A stretch of DNA of 55,055 bases from an uncultured Gammaproteobacteria bacterium (GTDB taxonomy: Bacteria; Pseudomonadota; Gammaproteobacteria; Arenicellales; Poriferihabitantaceae): positions 1 to 55,055 of the forward strand of contig CALKKV010000020.1 in NCBI GenBank assembly GCA_937992195.1. Reading direction: 5' to 3'. Each line of letters begins with the position of its first letter. The stretch's first letter is position 1. Positions 26,401 through 34,179 of the stretch are shown in pieces. Made by a program: the position numbers and the translations under genes. The notes under the pieces are model-generated. The model ran no database searches. It was not told the origin of the DNA and worked only from the letters and a program-made list of their open reading frames with translations.

Positions 26401-29400
26401 ATCGCCAGGGTCAGCCTGTTCATCTAGCGAGCTGTAGTTAATCTCAGCTTCGTTGGAAATCACATCCCCTGGCTCTACTGAATCTTCTAGAACACCGGTA
26501 ATCGTGATCGTAATCACCCTTCCCGGGTCAGGCAAAATTGGTAGATCGATTGTGTTGACCGGTAGTCCAGCGGAATCTGTATCAGCATCGGTATTTCCTC
26601 CGGTGGCAGAAAATTGCAATGCACCGTTAGTCCCGGCACCTGCATCTATCTCTAGATCAGCAGTCGTCAAAACACCAAGACTATCTACGACAGTGACATT
26701 GGTACCCGCTCCACCGAATACAACACCAGAGAAATCCACCTGATCAGGAAGCTCATCATAAAGGCTTACATCAAATGCATCGGACTCACTATCACCTGTA
26801 TGCTGAATCGTAATGGTATAGGTGACTTCGTCTCCAGCATCACCTGGGCCATCAACACTAACATCCTTCAAAACTTCAAGATCAGGTTCAATTACCTGTA
26901 TTTCACCGGCGCCATCAACACCACTGGTTTGGTCTTCACCGGCGCCATTTTGCCAGGTGAGCTCGGCGGCATTTGTTAAACTAGTACCGTCCAAGCCAGG
27001 TCCTTCTCCGACATTGCTGCCTTCGTTCGTGACCATCACGGTGTACTGCAACACGATCTGTTCAAGAATCGTGTTGTCATTATTCATATTATCGATATCA
27101 CCAAGGTCAATAGTAATCAAATCACCACCACCGGTTCCACCATCAACGGTGTAGCTCACTATCCCACCAGGCGTGGTAACCGGAGCCCCCAACGCTTGGG
27201 TTGGCAGATTTGCTATGGTGAGATTAGGAACCGCGGAAGTGTTGACTACTGCACCAGTGGTTGTGTCGAGTTGCTGGGTGAACAGATTGTCAATGCTCAC
27301 AAGTGCCAGCCCTGGCGCAAGCGAATCTTGTATCGCCGCACCTGCAGTCATACTTTCCGCTAAGGTTATCACTACCTGATAAGTAACCAGTTCTCCAATG
27401 GTCGCCTCTGCGCCGCTGTTAATACCGTCGGTATCATCTGGTGCTGCAAGTTGGCCATCTGCTGTCGCATCTGGCTCATTGGTCAACTCGGTGTTAACCA
27501 AAAACTTCTCAATTTCGTTGGAACCAACAATCACTCGCGCTGGATCTTCGTCTTCATAAGGATTTAGCTCGCCCCCCGCCGGCGCATTATCGCCACCACC
27601 GCGCTCTACATCCTCTTGATCAGGTTCAAGAAAGTCGGTTCCAGCTGGCGTATCGGGGTAGCTTGACCAATCAATCTCCGCGTTGTTATCAAAAACATCT
27701 CCTGCGGTAACACCCGGCGCAATTACGCCGGTAACAACGATTTCAATCTGGTCATTTAAATCTAGGGTAAAGGGCTGGATGGTTGAAAGCGTATTGCCAG
27801 CTAAGTCAAAAATCACCCCGATCAGATCAGCACCTGCCAAATTGGTGGCACTTACAAGATTAAGACTAGCGAGATCCAGTTGGGGCGGGAGCACGTCAAG
27901 AAAATTCACATCGCTGGCATCGGTCGTACTAGTAGTAGTGTGATCAATGACAATGGTATAAGTAACTAAATCACCGACATCACCAGCAACGGTATCTGGA
28001 TCAGTTTGACTATTATCCGTTCCAGTCGAGGTAGCACCGGCAATGTCTACCGTTTTTACTACCTCAAGCAAAGGCTCAAGAATGACAACCTCTTCTGCGC
28101 TGTCTGGATCAGACTCTTGGGTATCGCCGTTTGAGTCTTCAAACTCCAGGGATGCAGAGTTATTTCTCATCGCTCCCTGAACATTTGACACATCATTGGT
28201 AACCATTACCGTGTAGCTAATGGTGATCTGTTCAGGTGTCGTATTGTCGGTGTCGGTGTTGGTAATTGTGCCAAGACTCAAGCCAAAACTACTCGACCCC
28301 GTATCGACAAAATTGTAAGTGAGACCTGCACCCGGACTGGTTAACGGTGCATCAAATCCAGCAAAGTCTGCCCCCCAAAGATCACTCGTTAGAGCACCAG
28401 GATTGCTTACAGTAATCGAATCGATTGATGACAACTCCAGTCCACCATCAAGGCTGTCATTCAAAACAGCATTGAGCGTTTGACCTTCTGGGATAGTGAC
28501 AGTGACTTGGTAAGTCAGCCTTTCACCAATTACTACCTCATTGGCTCCACCATTATTCGGCTCGTCTAATTCGGTTCCGATCAGCTCTTTTTCAACAGAC
28601 GGTGCAGTGGTTGTCACAGTTGCATCATCGGTTAAATCAGCCGGGTCATCTAAATCTGCCCGGTTATTGTCGTCATTTCTGGCGGGATCATCTTCGGCAG
28701 TTTGAAAATACTCTTCGATTGTTGCGGTATTGGTGAAAACGTCTCCAGCGACAACCTCATCGCCACCTGCAGCCGGATCGTTGTCAAGCTGCAAATCGTA
28801 GGTGATAATAAGCAGCTCATCACCATCGACAACTTCCTGAACCTCACTGGGATCGTCGTTGCCGGGATTTGGATCAGTTAGGATTTCATCCGAGTCCGCA
28901 ATCTCGTTGCCGGCCGCATCCAGAGTCCGGCCATCTATCTCGGCGGCTATTTCAACCATCAAAACGCCGCCCACTACACTGACATCCAAATCACTGTCAG
29001 CAACTCTGTCGCCGTTTCCGTAATAAACCTGAATATTTAGTCCGGCAATCAGCGCTGCACTATCTGTAGAGTCGGCCGGCAATATAAAACCGTCTGTCCC
29101 AGCCGCCTGCGCTGGTAGAGAGTCAGAAATCAGAATATCCTGGGCGTCGCCCTGGCCGGTATTTTGCACCGTGAGCGCATAGCGCACCCAATCCGCACCG
29201 TCGACATCGGTTGCATTGGCATCGAGAACCCCGAGGCCACCGGCAAGATCATCTAAGGTTACGCCGTCGGCATCAAATGCAACTGAATCCCCTGCGGCAG
29301 GACCTGCACCAGGATCGGTATTGTCGTAAGTGACGCCATAATCCGGCCCGGCAGGACTCACAGAACCATTCGAAGCATTGGCGCCACCAGAGAGCGCGAC

Positions 29401-32400
29401 GACCCCTTTGGTCAGAGTTAACGCTGGCGCAACATAGGCGATTTGAACAATGGCTTCTTCAGTAAAAGTTTCACCTTCGGAGTTATCGAATGACAGCTGG
29501 GTCTGGTTGGTTAAGAACAATCCATCTGCAAATGCTTCGTCCTGTACCGTTGCATTAAGCAGCAAATCCAGAACCACAGGCTCAGAACCATCACCGCCCA
29601 GATCGGTTTCTTCGAAGGTACCGAAATTAAAAAACAGGGCATTCGCCGCCGTATTTAGCGTTACTCCAGGATAAGAACCGTCTGTCGGATGCGGTGACCC
29701 TATCGGCGGCGTGACGATATTGAGATCTGCGCCAACCGTGTGCAGACTGTAATCTTCGCCGTAGAATATTTGGCCGCCAGTTGAGCCTGCCAACGCAGCT
29801 TGAACGGCAGCTTCTCCAGGCGGGGTGCCGGCCGGCAGGGTATTACTGAAGGTCATGCCTGTAAACTCTGTCGCGTCATAGACTGGTAACGGCAGAAAGT
29901 CTGAAACAACGAAATTCTCACCGTTGGCACTCGGCACTTCTACGCGCAGTCGATAGGTAATGACATCTCCCGGCTGAATTCCGGCGATAATCGCTTCGTC
30001 GGATTCATTTACGTCCTCATCACCGTTCGGGCTTTGAACCTCTACTCCATTTACCGCAAAGATGAATTTCTCGATAGTGGGCAATCCAATCTCAAGCTCA
30101 ACGGCAGTATCATCGACTAACGTATTGCCGCTTCCGGTAAACGTGCCATCACCGTCGGTAATATCTCCTGATTCACCGCTGATTTCCGCATCATTTGAAA
30201 TGTCATCTCCAGAGTTAACCGCATTATCACCGGGTGCATCGGTAAAATCTTCTAGCACCTGAGAATAATAGGTTAAGGTGACTGTCGTAGCGCCCGGACC
30301 CAATCTTGGAGGCACCGGCACCGTTACTTCTGTTTCGCTGGGATCTTCACTGACGCCATTGAGTGAGGCATTTAAATCTCCCACTAAAACACCATCTCCT
30401 CCGAGATCAACCAGCTGATCAGAAATATTAAAGTCAATGGTTGTTTCACCAGTTGCTCCATTGAAGACAGGCGTATAGAAAGCGCCGGTAAAATCGTTTA
30501 ACCCGAGTGCGCTATCGTCCGTGTTGCCGCCAAAATTGGTGTCATTATTTACCACTAAAGTGGGGTTGGTATTGGGAACGGTACCTGCATCGACGAACGC
30601 CTGACCGTCGCTCAAGACATCATTAAAGACAAGATCATCAAACGCATGATAATCAGATACCTGGATTTCCACCGTCCATAGTAAAAGATCGCCGGGGGTA
30701 AGCTCAGTAGCGGGGCCGAGAATCGGATTGCCTGCTCCGTCAAAACCGGTAACAACCTGTGCCGTTTTTTGCGTGGTAAGGTTTTGCACATCGGTCAGTA
30801 CATCACCATCATCCAACCCGCCGTCAGGGCCACCCACATCACTATCGTCTATATCCTGAACGGTGCTGGTATTGCCATTGCCATCGGTATAGTCGCCGCT
30901 TACTGTTGATTCATTTTGCGACGGCACATTGTTGCTGGTTTCCGGCACAATATCTTCGAACCAAACAAAGTAGGTAATCTCTACTTCACCGGACCCAGCA
31001 GCTGGACCGGTAACACCGGCGCCACCTGTCACGCTCCCAAGATCCACTTCCAGGAGGTTACCGGTCAAAGTCACCGTCGGGGCTCCGGTAAAAGAACCGC
31101 CATTGATAGTGCTTACTGAGACATCCGCAGCAGTACCAATAAAATTAGCATTTGCAGGTAAAAAGTCCTGCACAACCACATTGTCAACGGTTTCAAATTC
31201 CGCAACATTCACCGTGACCGTAAATTCAACAGGATAATTCGGGCCGGTTGGTGTTTCTGATTCAGGCAGATCATTTCGCTTGTCGATTTGAATAACCGAA
31301 GGCGTAGTTGAATTCTCAACAGTTGTACCGATATGCGGGTCATCGTCTCCATTCTCGTCACAACCCAGCAGAAAGCCTGGGGTAGATGACATATTAATCT
31401 GTTGCCCAACCACCGCATCGTCATTAAAACTGGCGTCTAAATCGATGGTCGCTGTTGGCTGATCCGCCACAAAACTGCCAAACGGCAGTTTGAAGGAATA
31501 CCATGTGGCGCCATCCGCAAAACCAGTGCCATCTGGCAAAGGTAGATCAGTGGTACCCCCAGCATCACCCTCGAAGGGGTGCGTGGTAATAGCGGTACCG
31601 GGAGGAGATTCCCATTGTCCAGCAGCAGCATTCCAGGTTGCCGCTACGGTAAAATCAACAACAGGTGTGCCCAAATAACTGCCGCCGCTTATATCGATAC
31701 CCGGGTCAACTACAAAATCTATAAATGGCGCAAAGCCAGTGTCTGCGCCAGTATTATCGAAGGTCACCGAAATCTCTGGTTCTTCATCGATCATCACATC
31801 CGGGGCAGTATCGATCGTGCTAGTGGCTTCGGCATCTGGCAGTGTGCCGCTCCAGTTGCCGTCGACCTGCACTGCGGATTGGGCTGTGATTTCTCCAACT
31901 GCGAATTCAAACTCCCAGTTTGCATTGTGATCCGCTGTGCCGGTGTCATCGGTTGACGCGGCAACATCAGCACCCGTAATTTCCGCTAACTGCTCGACAA
32001 AAGCCTGACCTTCTGAGGTTTCAGCGACGTTACAGCCATAAAGCAGAATATCAGCATCCCCGGTAAGGAATTCACTCCATGTTCCGAGCAAGTCGGCGTG
32101 ACTGGCAAGGTTATCTGACTCAAGCGTATCGTCACCGAGATACAGCTTTCCATCATCACCGTGAGAGATGATATGCAAAGATTCGACTTCCCCTGCAAAG
32201 CGCAGAATATCGGTGATCTGTTCGAGACCACTGCTGTCATCATCCAGAAAAACGATTTGTGGTGGAGTTGTGCCTTCTGCTCTTTGAGAAAGGATGTCAG
32301 AAACCAGTAAATCGGGGTCATCAACTTTGGAATCAATAATAATCAATTCCCTTGGTGCGCTGTCTTCAGAATCGGTAGCACTTTCCAGATTATCCAGCTC

Positions 32401-32913
32401 CGATGAAACGGAGACATCGACTGCATCCGGATCTGTTTCGTCAGTATTTGTCGAACCAACGCTAAGTAAATCTTCACCATCTACCAGGTCTGATGACAGA
32501 TCTTCCAGATTTGCTGCGGCAACTTGATCCGCAACGTCACCCGCCGCATCAACCTGTGAAATGGTCTCCACAGAGCCTGCATCGGTTTGTTCATTTGCCT
32601 CAGCAGCACTGATTGTTTCATCGACTACTTCGCCATCTGCAACCTGCGCATCGCTTTCACCGCTCTCCTCAACGGCCAGATCATCCTCTGATGCTGCAGC
32701 TATTTCTTCCTGCTCCTCAGCAGCGCCCTGGGCATCATCCTGCTGGGGTTGTTCTTCGACAGCGACCGCCTCTTCTTCGGCAACCTGCGCTTCGGCATCG
32801 ACCTCGGCACTTTCTGGCTCTGGAGCAAGGGTGGCGTCCCAAAGTATCCTCTCTTCGAGGGATTGGAGAATTAACGAACGTCGGCGTTTAATATTCTTTC
32901 CCTTAATCAACAT
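20440..32913 (-). CDS. giant LEPR-XLL/DUF4347/DUF11-repeat surface protein
   Basis: About 4157 residues using the ATG at 32913, which has GGAAG and AAAGG upstream; an in-frame start at 32961 would add 16 residues. The N-terminus is basic (KNIKRRRSL) and then carries LEERILWDATLAPEP at about 19-33, a variant of the LEPR-XLL motif found at the start of giant exported proteins; no classical hydrophobic signal peptide is seen. An acidic low-complexity region follows, then DUF4347 at about 187-357 with a His (SHG, about 251) and Cys (LYGCN, about 294) placed like a caspase-type dyad. From about 500 to 3950 come roughly 18 DUF11-like beta domains of two alternating kinds, linked by Asp-rich loops suggestive of calcium binding. 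The C-terminus contains an Ig-like domain. Probably a secreted adhesin or matrix protein exported by the downstream gene products. Confidence 0.88.
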   Translation of the reverse strand: MLIKGKNIKRRRSLILQSLEERILWDATLAPEPESAEVDAEAQVAEEEAVAVEEQPQQDDAQGAAEEQEEIAAASEDDLAVEESGESDAQVADGEVVDETISAAEANEQTDAGSVETISQVDAAGDVADQVAAANLEDLSSDLVDGEDLLSVGSTNTDETDPDAVDVSVSSELDNLESATDSEDSAPRELIIIDSKVDDPDLLVSDILSQRAEGTTPPQIVFLDDDSSGLEQITDILRFAGEVESLHIISHGDDGKLYLGDDTLESDNLASHADLLGTWSEFLTGDADILLYGCNVAETSEGQAFVEQLAEITGADVAASTDDTGTADHNANWEFEFAVGEITAQSAVQVDGNWSGTLPDAEATSTIDTAPDVMIDEEPEISVTFDNTGADTGFAPFIDFVVDPGIDISGGSYLGTPVVDFTVAATWNAAAGQWESPPGTAITTHPFEGDAGGTTDLPLPDGTGFADGATWYSFKLPFGSFVADQPTATIDLDASFNDDAVVGQQINMSSTPGFLLGCDENGDDDPHIGTTVENSTTPSVIQIDKRNDLPESETPTGPNYPVEFTVTVNVAEFETVDNVVVQDFLPANANFIGTAADVSVSTINGGSFTGAPTVTLTGNLLEVDLGSVTGGAGVTGPAAGSGEVEITYFVWFEDIVPETSNNVPSQNESTVSGDYTDGNGNTSTVQDIDDSDVGGPDGGLDDGDVLTDVQNLTTQKTAQVVTGFDGAGNPILGPATELTPGDLLLWTVEIQVSDYHAFDDLVFNDVLSDGQAFVDAGTVPNTNPTLVVNNDTNFGGNTDDSALGLNDFTGAFYTPVFNGATGETTIDFNISDQLVDLGGDGVLVGDLNASLNGVSEDPSETEVTVPVPPRLGPGATTVTLTYYSQVLEDFTDAPGDNAVNSGDDISNDAEISGESGDITDGDGTFTGSGNTLVDDTAVELEIGLPTIEKFIFAVNGVEVQSPNGDEDVNESDEAIIAGIQPGDVITYRLRVEVPSANGENFVVSDFLPLPVYDATEFTGMTFSNTLPAGTPPGEAAVQAALAGSTGGQIFYGEDYSLHTVGADLNIVTPPIGSPHPTDGSYPGVTLNTAANALFFNFGTFEETDLGGDGSEPVVLDLLLNATVQDEAFADGLFLTNQTQLSFDNSEGETFTEEAIVQIAYVAPALTLTKGVVALSGGANASNGSVSPAGPDYGVTYDNTDPGAGPAAGDSVAFDADGVTLDDLAGGLGVLDANATDVDGADWVRYALTVQNTGQGDAQDILISDSLPAQAAGTDGFILPADSTDSAALIAGLNIQVYYGNGDRVADSDLDVSVVGGVLMVEIAAEIDGRTLDAAGNEIADSDEILTDPNPGNDDPSEVQEVVDGDELLIITYDLQLDNDPAAGGDEVVAGDVFTNTATIEEYFQTAEDDPARNDDNNRADLDDPADLTDDATVTTTAPSVEKELIGTELDEPNNGGANEVVIGERLTYQVTVTIPEGQTLNAVLNDSLDGGLELSSIDSITVSNPGALTSDLWGADFAGFDAPLTSPGAGLTYNFVDTGSSSFGLSLGTITNTDTDNTTPEQITISYTVMVTNDVSNVQGAMRNNSASLEFEDSNGDTQESDPDSAEEVVILEPLLEVVKTVDIAGATSTGTDNSQTDPDTVAGDVGDLVTYTIVIDHTTTSTTDASDVNFLDVLPPQLDLASLNLVSATNLAGADLIGVIFDLAGNTLSTIQPFTLDLNDQIEIVVTGVIAPGVTAGDVFDNNAEIDWSSYPDTPAGTDFLEPDQEDVERGGGDNAPAGGELNPYEDEDPARVIVGSNEIEKFLVNTELTNEPDATADGQLAAPDDTDGINSGAEATIGELVTYQVVITLAESMTAGAAIQDSLAPGLALVSIDNLFTQQLDTTTGAVVNTSAVPNLTIANLPTQALGAPVTTPGGIVSYTVDGGTGGGDLITIDLGDIDNMNNDNTILEQIVLQYTVMVTNEGSNVGEGPGLDGTSLTNAAELTWQNGAGEDQTSGVDGAGEIQVIEPDLEVLKDVSVDGPGDAGDEVTYTITIQHTGDSESDAFDVSLYDELPDQVDFSGVVFGGAGTNVTVVDSLGVLTTADLEIDAGAGTNGALQFSATGGNTDADTDSAGLPVNTIDLPILPDPGRVITITITGVLEDSVEPGDVISNEAEINYSSLDEQADPGDEDDRSDFVEDQGERDYSDSDPAEDITVPGPEIAKELVGSDVDSDSNAENQATIGEIVTYRITIDVPEGSFDNAEIVDSLTPGLEFVDIVSITGTANGSNVVGSGASPVDLEDETAIPTALTGDSTVGQGITFSFGDILATGDNAGAAPVTGVDQGLDQIIIEYRVVVVDIPSNVDGEVLDNSALFTFETTDEEGNTVEQMTDTVDAEDIEVIEPDLEIVKTINGLADGVAAGPLNAGDTVTYTFVISHTGDSSTDAHDVNFSDAIPPELINVAFVSAVSSGAASGPNGVQPGDIAVNAAGDAIETVNPFTINFNEIVTITVTAQIADAITPNALVENTGEIEYSSLPPGHENDGEGNERGDPSDPDDVYSDDDPAEFFTGVPEFEKNIVSTSIHGDGGDGEPDLTIGETVTYELVVTLQEGTTPVLVTDTLPPLSDPDGVLEVTGAEVSFVGAGITSTNGLLQGATETDSNVIVTDESGDGFDDQVVFDFGVVTVPGDNDPANNIIRVQITAVVKNLPDNADGDELTNTASLNFAADPDNPGAGEVIEDEETIDVIVPELTIDKEFVDPATGDPITDPITVGDTVRIRLVVENTGTANAYDVVVSDPYNIDQPVFVSPTPVLPVPAGFTFNPAPGAAGLGDDAASFNAAPDDFIAPDEILIFEFDVTVTDVELAVDGFDGLTTENTATVIGDSLPGDNPEERDVEDEDTDIIVGDPGLEKTIIDTSVADTGSGQFDPLIDVTIGETVTYQLVVTLPETDINNDGLDDAGEAVLAQLTDTLPTNFDLVSAEVISIGSEIFNSDLMVGDTLSATGIIGVPGDAAITFNIGTISVIDLDDDGDLSEQQIVVNVTAIVVNDPVNAQEVPGVPTSNDKENVATLTYGGEDFEDSATVEVVEPVLEITKNFVDPVTGTPIFTAVAGETIQVELEVENTGSAHAYDVLVTDDLTANVASGFIDTGSAVNVPTPTGTAAAFIYSATGDLIEFTGGTIPPGETVILRFNITLAGDLALGPNDTIENTADVEGDSLPPGDPNEDQQRGTEDDDTDVLFALPAIVKEVADSFVGVPPGDADLEATSNAGTGNGQFDPTLPDLTIGEVVTYEITITIPTTFDDPDLTTVGTSINDVLPAGMALVDARVVAIGGNTTAGDISGGEFFDSGNASVTGGPASSGLAIGDSLVAGSANITGTIGGGSVLFDFGGLAVNDMDTLAGEEQTIVVQVDAVVLDDPINFAGVQQTNGATLTWEETPDEPIILDDTAVVEIVEPEIEIAKTFIDPVTGADVYTVGTGDQVVVVLEVTNSGTSNAYDTLVTDEIDLTNWTIVGPQLTPPGFVYSVEDGANPVPTDTVTFTMTSSGNATDPDFFIEPGETVRIEFVLEYTGAADAGGQIDNTAEATADSIPDDEVVDIPGLDTERDTSDDDSDFVYEDPGLEKVVLQGLNPDTGSDQHDPTLVDLSVGEQVVYELTVTLPESLLDAAGQPIPVDVNLIDDLPDGFALVGAEIINIGSAVSASDLAVGDTLSVLDPTTLGAATPAATDDSDISSSDINLPDGFDDQVVFSFGGVTVADVDDLSLQTITIQVTAVVMDLEPENTDGAVQTNDATLEFFGTPTGDPANPFDTTTPIVIEDSADVEIVEPELEIAKVFLNASGTADVETVTSGDTVTVQLEITNSGTGPAYDVVVSDPLDASQFNIGTISPASVPPGFTFSVTDNVVTFTLDSSAGVPGDPTLVVLPGQTVVLSFTVQVTQDIGPETAVNTATVDGDSAPGDNPFDRDEPTQEATDELNIRPVPDPPEVIINIEDPIAPIPAAVEAPEPFIFVYDVFDLLRDEFDELFQRIRDDIQTELPKTPVHYMATGITEHGSNVTMIVYDESGAILGYTSTLADTAGNWVFSLPQVVLDKSPHHIEVQITPASHNESSSGEFNTRVYFTPATDARAVHYKGLQVGDVIAEKADSIMESIHQGNQTPFGKPGEDWNHPYEFLGTANVENI

Positions 32914-33018
32914 GCCTTTACTTCCCCGATATGTAGTTTCAGCATAACTGTCTTGCAGCAATTAGCGTGCCATTAGAATGCTGTATTCACCGCAAATAAG
33001 CAGTCTCATTTAAATTAG

Positions 33019-33038
33019 AACAGATCAACTTGTCTGTT
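33019..33038. promoter_or_regulatory. inverted repeat, possible operator
   Basis: AACAGA (33019-33024) and TCTGTT (33033-33038) are exact inverted copies with an 8-base spacer, about 105 bases upstream of the giant-protein start codon. Such short dyads are common by chance, so this is only a candidate operator. Confidence 0.25.
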
Positions 33039-33102
33039 TTCTGTCTTAAAATAGTTATCCTCTCGTGCCAAATCGCGAACTCAATGTCGTCTCTTCAGCT
33101 AG

Positions 33103-33126
33103 TTTTCGAGTATAAGTGCTCGAAAA
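33103..33126. promoter_or_regulatory. 8-8-8 dyad, possible operator
   Basis: TTTTCGAG (33103-33110) and CTCGAAAA (33119-33126) form a perfect inverted repeat with an 8-base spacer, about 190 bases upstream of the giant-protein start codon. The symmetry and size are what a dimeric helix-turn-helix repressor or activator would bind. No cognate regulator is evident in the window. Confidence 0.35.
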
Positions 33127-33548
33127 TGAATGCCATTTGAAATTTAACTGAACTTCAGCAATCCAGAACAGGATTGATATTGTCGCGAGAGGGATCTGAT
33201 CAAAAAAAATTGAAGTATGTTCGCCCCAGATTAATGCATCGATCTATACCAGCCGCTGTTTAAGTCAAAGCTGTTCTTCCATTGGCAGTCAATCCCCACA
33301 ATTCACTGCACGCAATGCTCAATGTGTTCCAACTCTTTGGCTGGCGACTAGAAAAAATCGTTTTCAAATTAAGGGGTTCTTATTAACCCAATGTTATACA
33401 AATATCCACTATTTAAATGAATTATCAACCATAAACAATTGATTTAAAACTCCCATCTCTTAGTCCGATTGTATTTACGACATTCATTGGAGATTCAGAG
33501 TGCTTCTATCAAACTGCTCCTATAAAAACGAGTAATCCAAGTAGTCCA

Positions 33549-34043
33549 ATGAAAGACGTAAAGACAACAGGCGATAGCCCAGGCCTGCCTGGCATTGAAA
33601 TTCCGCCTGGCCCGGTGATGCTGGAATTTCTAGATGCTTCTATGTCCACCGTAATCACGCGCTGCAGCGTATTAACACGCCATATAAAACACTCCAGTGC
33701 CCTTGACAGTAGCGTGAACAATCACTTTGAGTTGTTTAGCACGTCGTTACGCAATTATCTCAAAATACTTGGGCTTTATCTTTACGTGCCATTACGTCGC
33801 GAATGTGAGCAAGGAAAATGCAATATAGACTTTAATCAATTCGAACGTGACACTGTCAGCTTAATAGAGCGCATCGCAGTTTCGGTATACGAAGAGAAAC
33901 AAAAAGAACCGTTTGACCCGATACAACTTGCAAAAACCTTACACGAATCTTCAAAATTGCTGAGCGAGCGACACGAGGAACAAAAGAGCATTCTCTATCC
34001 TGTTTATCTTGAAATCTGGAAGGATCAAGACAACTCAGAATAA
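33549..34043 (+). CDS. unidentified helical protein, possibly Rsd/AlgQ- or hemerythrin-like
   Basis: A 164-residue cytosolic protein predicted to be mostly helical after a Gly/Pro-rich N-terminus (DSPGLPGIEIPPGPVM). The helical portion (FELFSTSLRNYLKILGLYL ... FERDTVSLIERIAVSVYE ... TLHESSKLLSERHEEQKSIL) resembles in size and layout the four-helix Rsd/AlgQ anti-sigma-70 family, where one helix bundle ends with an (E/Q)-rich segment before KLIxPV; a hemerythrin-like bundle is another option but I do not see the full set of iron-binding His. No good Shine-Dalgarno sequence precedes the ATG at 33549. It is transcribed away from the secretion operon and shares its upstream region, so a regulatory link is conceivable but unproven. 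Confidence 0.55.
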   Translation: MKDVKTTGDSPGLPGIEIPPGPVMLEFLDASMSTVITRCSVLTRHIKHSSALDSSVNNHFELFSTSLRNYLKILGLYLYVPLRRECEQGKCNIDFNQFERDTVSLIERIAVSVYEEKQKEPFDPIQLAKTLHESSKLLSERHEEQKSILYPVYLEIWKDQDNSE

Positions 34044-34179
34044 AACTACCGAACTAAGCAACACACTATTCAAAGAGCCAATAAGGCCGCAGACCGCGAT
34101 AAAGTTTAACCTGCACAACTGTATAGGCTGTCTCGCATAAAAATCCCTTATTATGCTTGATGCGATAGAAACCTTAACC

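Larger units (their letters stand above)
32914..33548. other. divergent control region for the giant-protein operon and the orphan gene
   Basis: About 635 AT-rich bases separate the start of the minus-strand secretion operon from the plus-strand gene at 33549. Promoters of both units should lie here. Two inverted repeats stand out (33019-33038 and 33103-33126). I could not place a -10/-35 pair with confidence, and no open frame with a ribosome site was seen. Confidence 0.45.

Noticed and set aside
20440..32913. Many long open frames on the opposite strand and other frames inside the giant gene
   Set aside because: They follow the repeat composition of the coding strand and have no ribosome sites or recognisable domains, so they are shadows of the giant gene.
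20440..32913. Repetitive DNA that could suggest a CRISPR or tandem-repeat array
   Set aside because: The repetition is at protein-domain scale, with divergent codons and unit lengths of hundreds of bases, and no short identical repeats with spacers.
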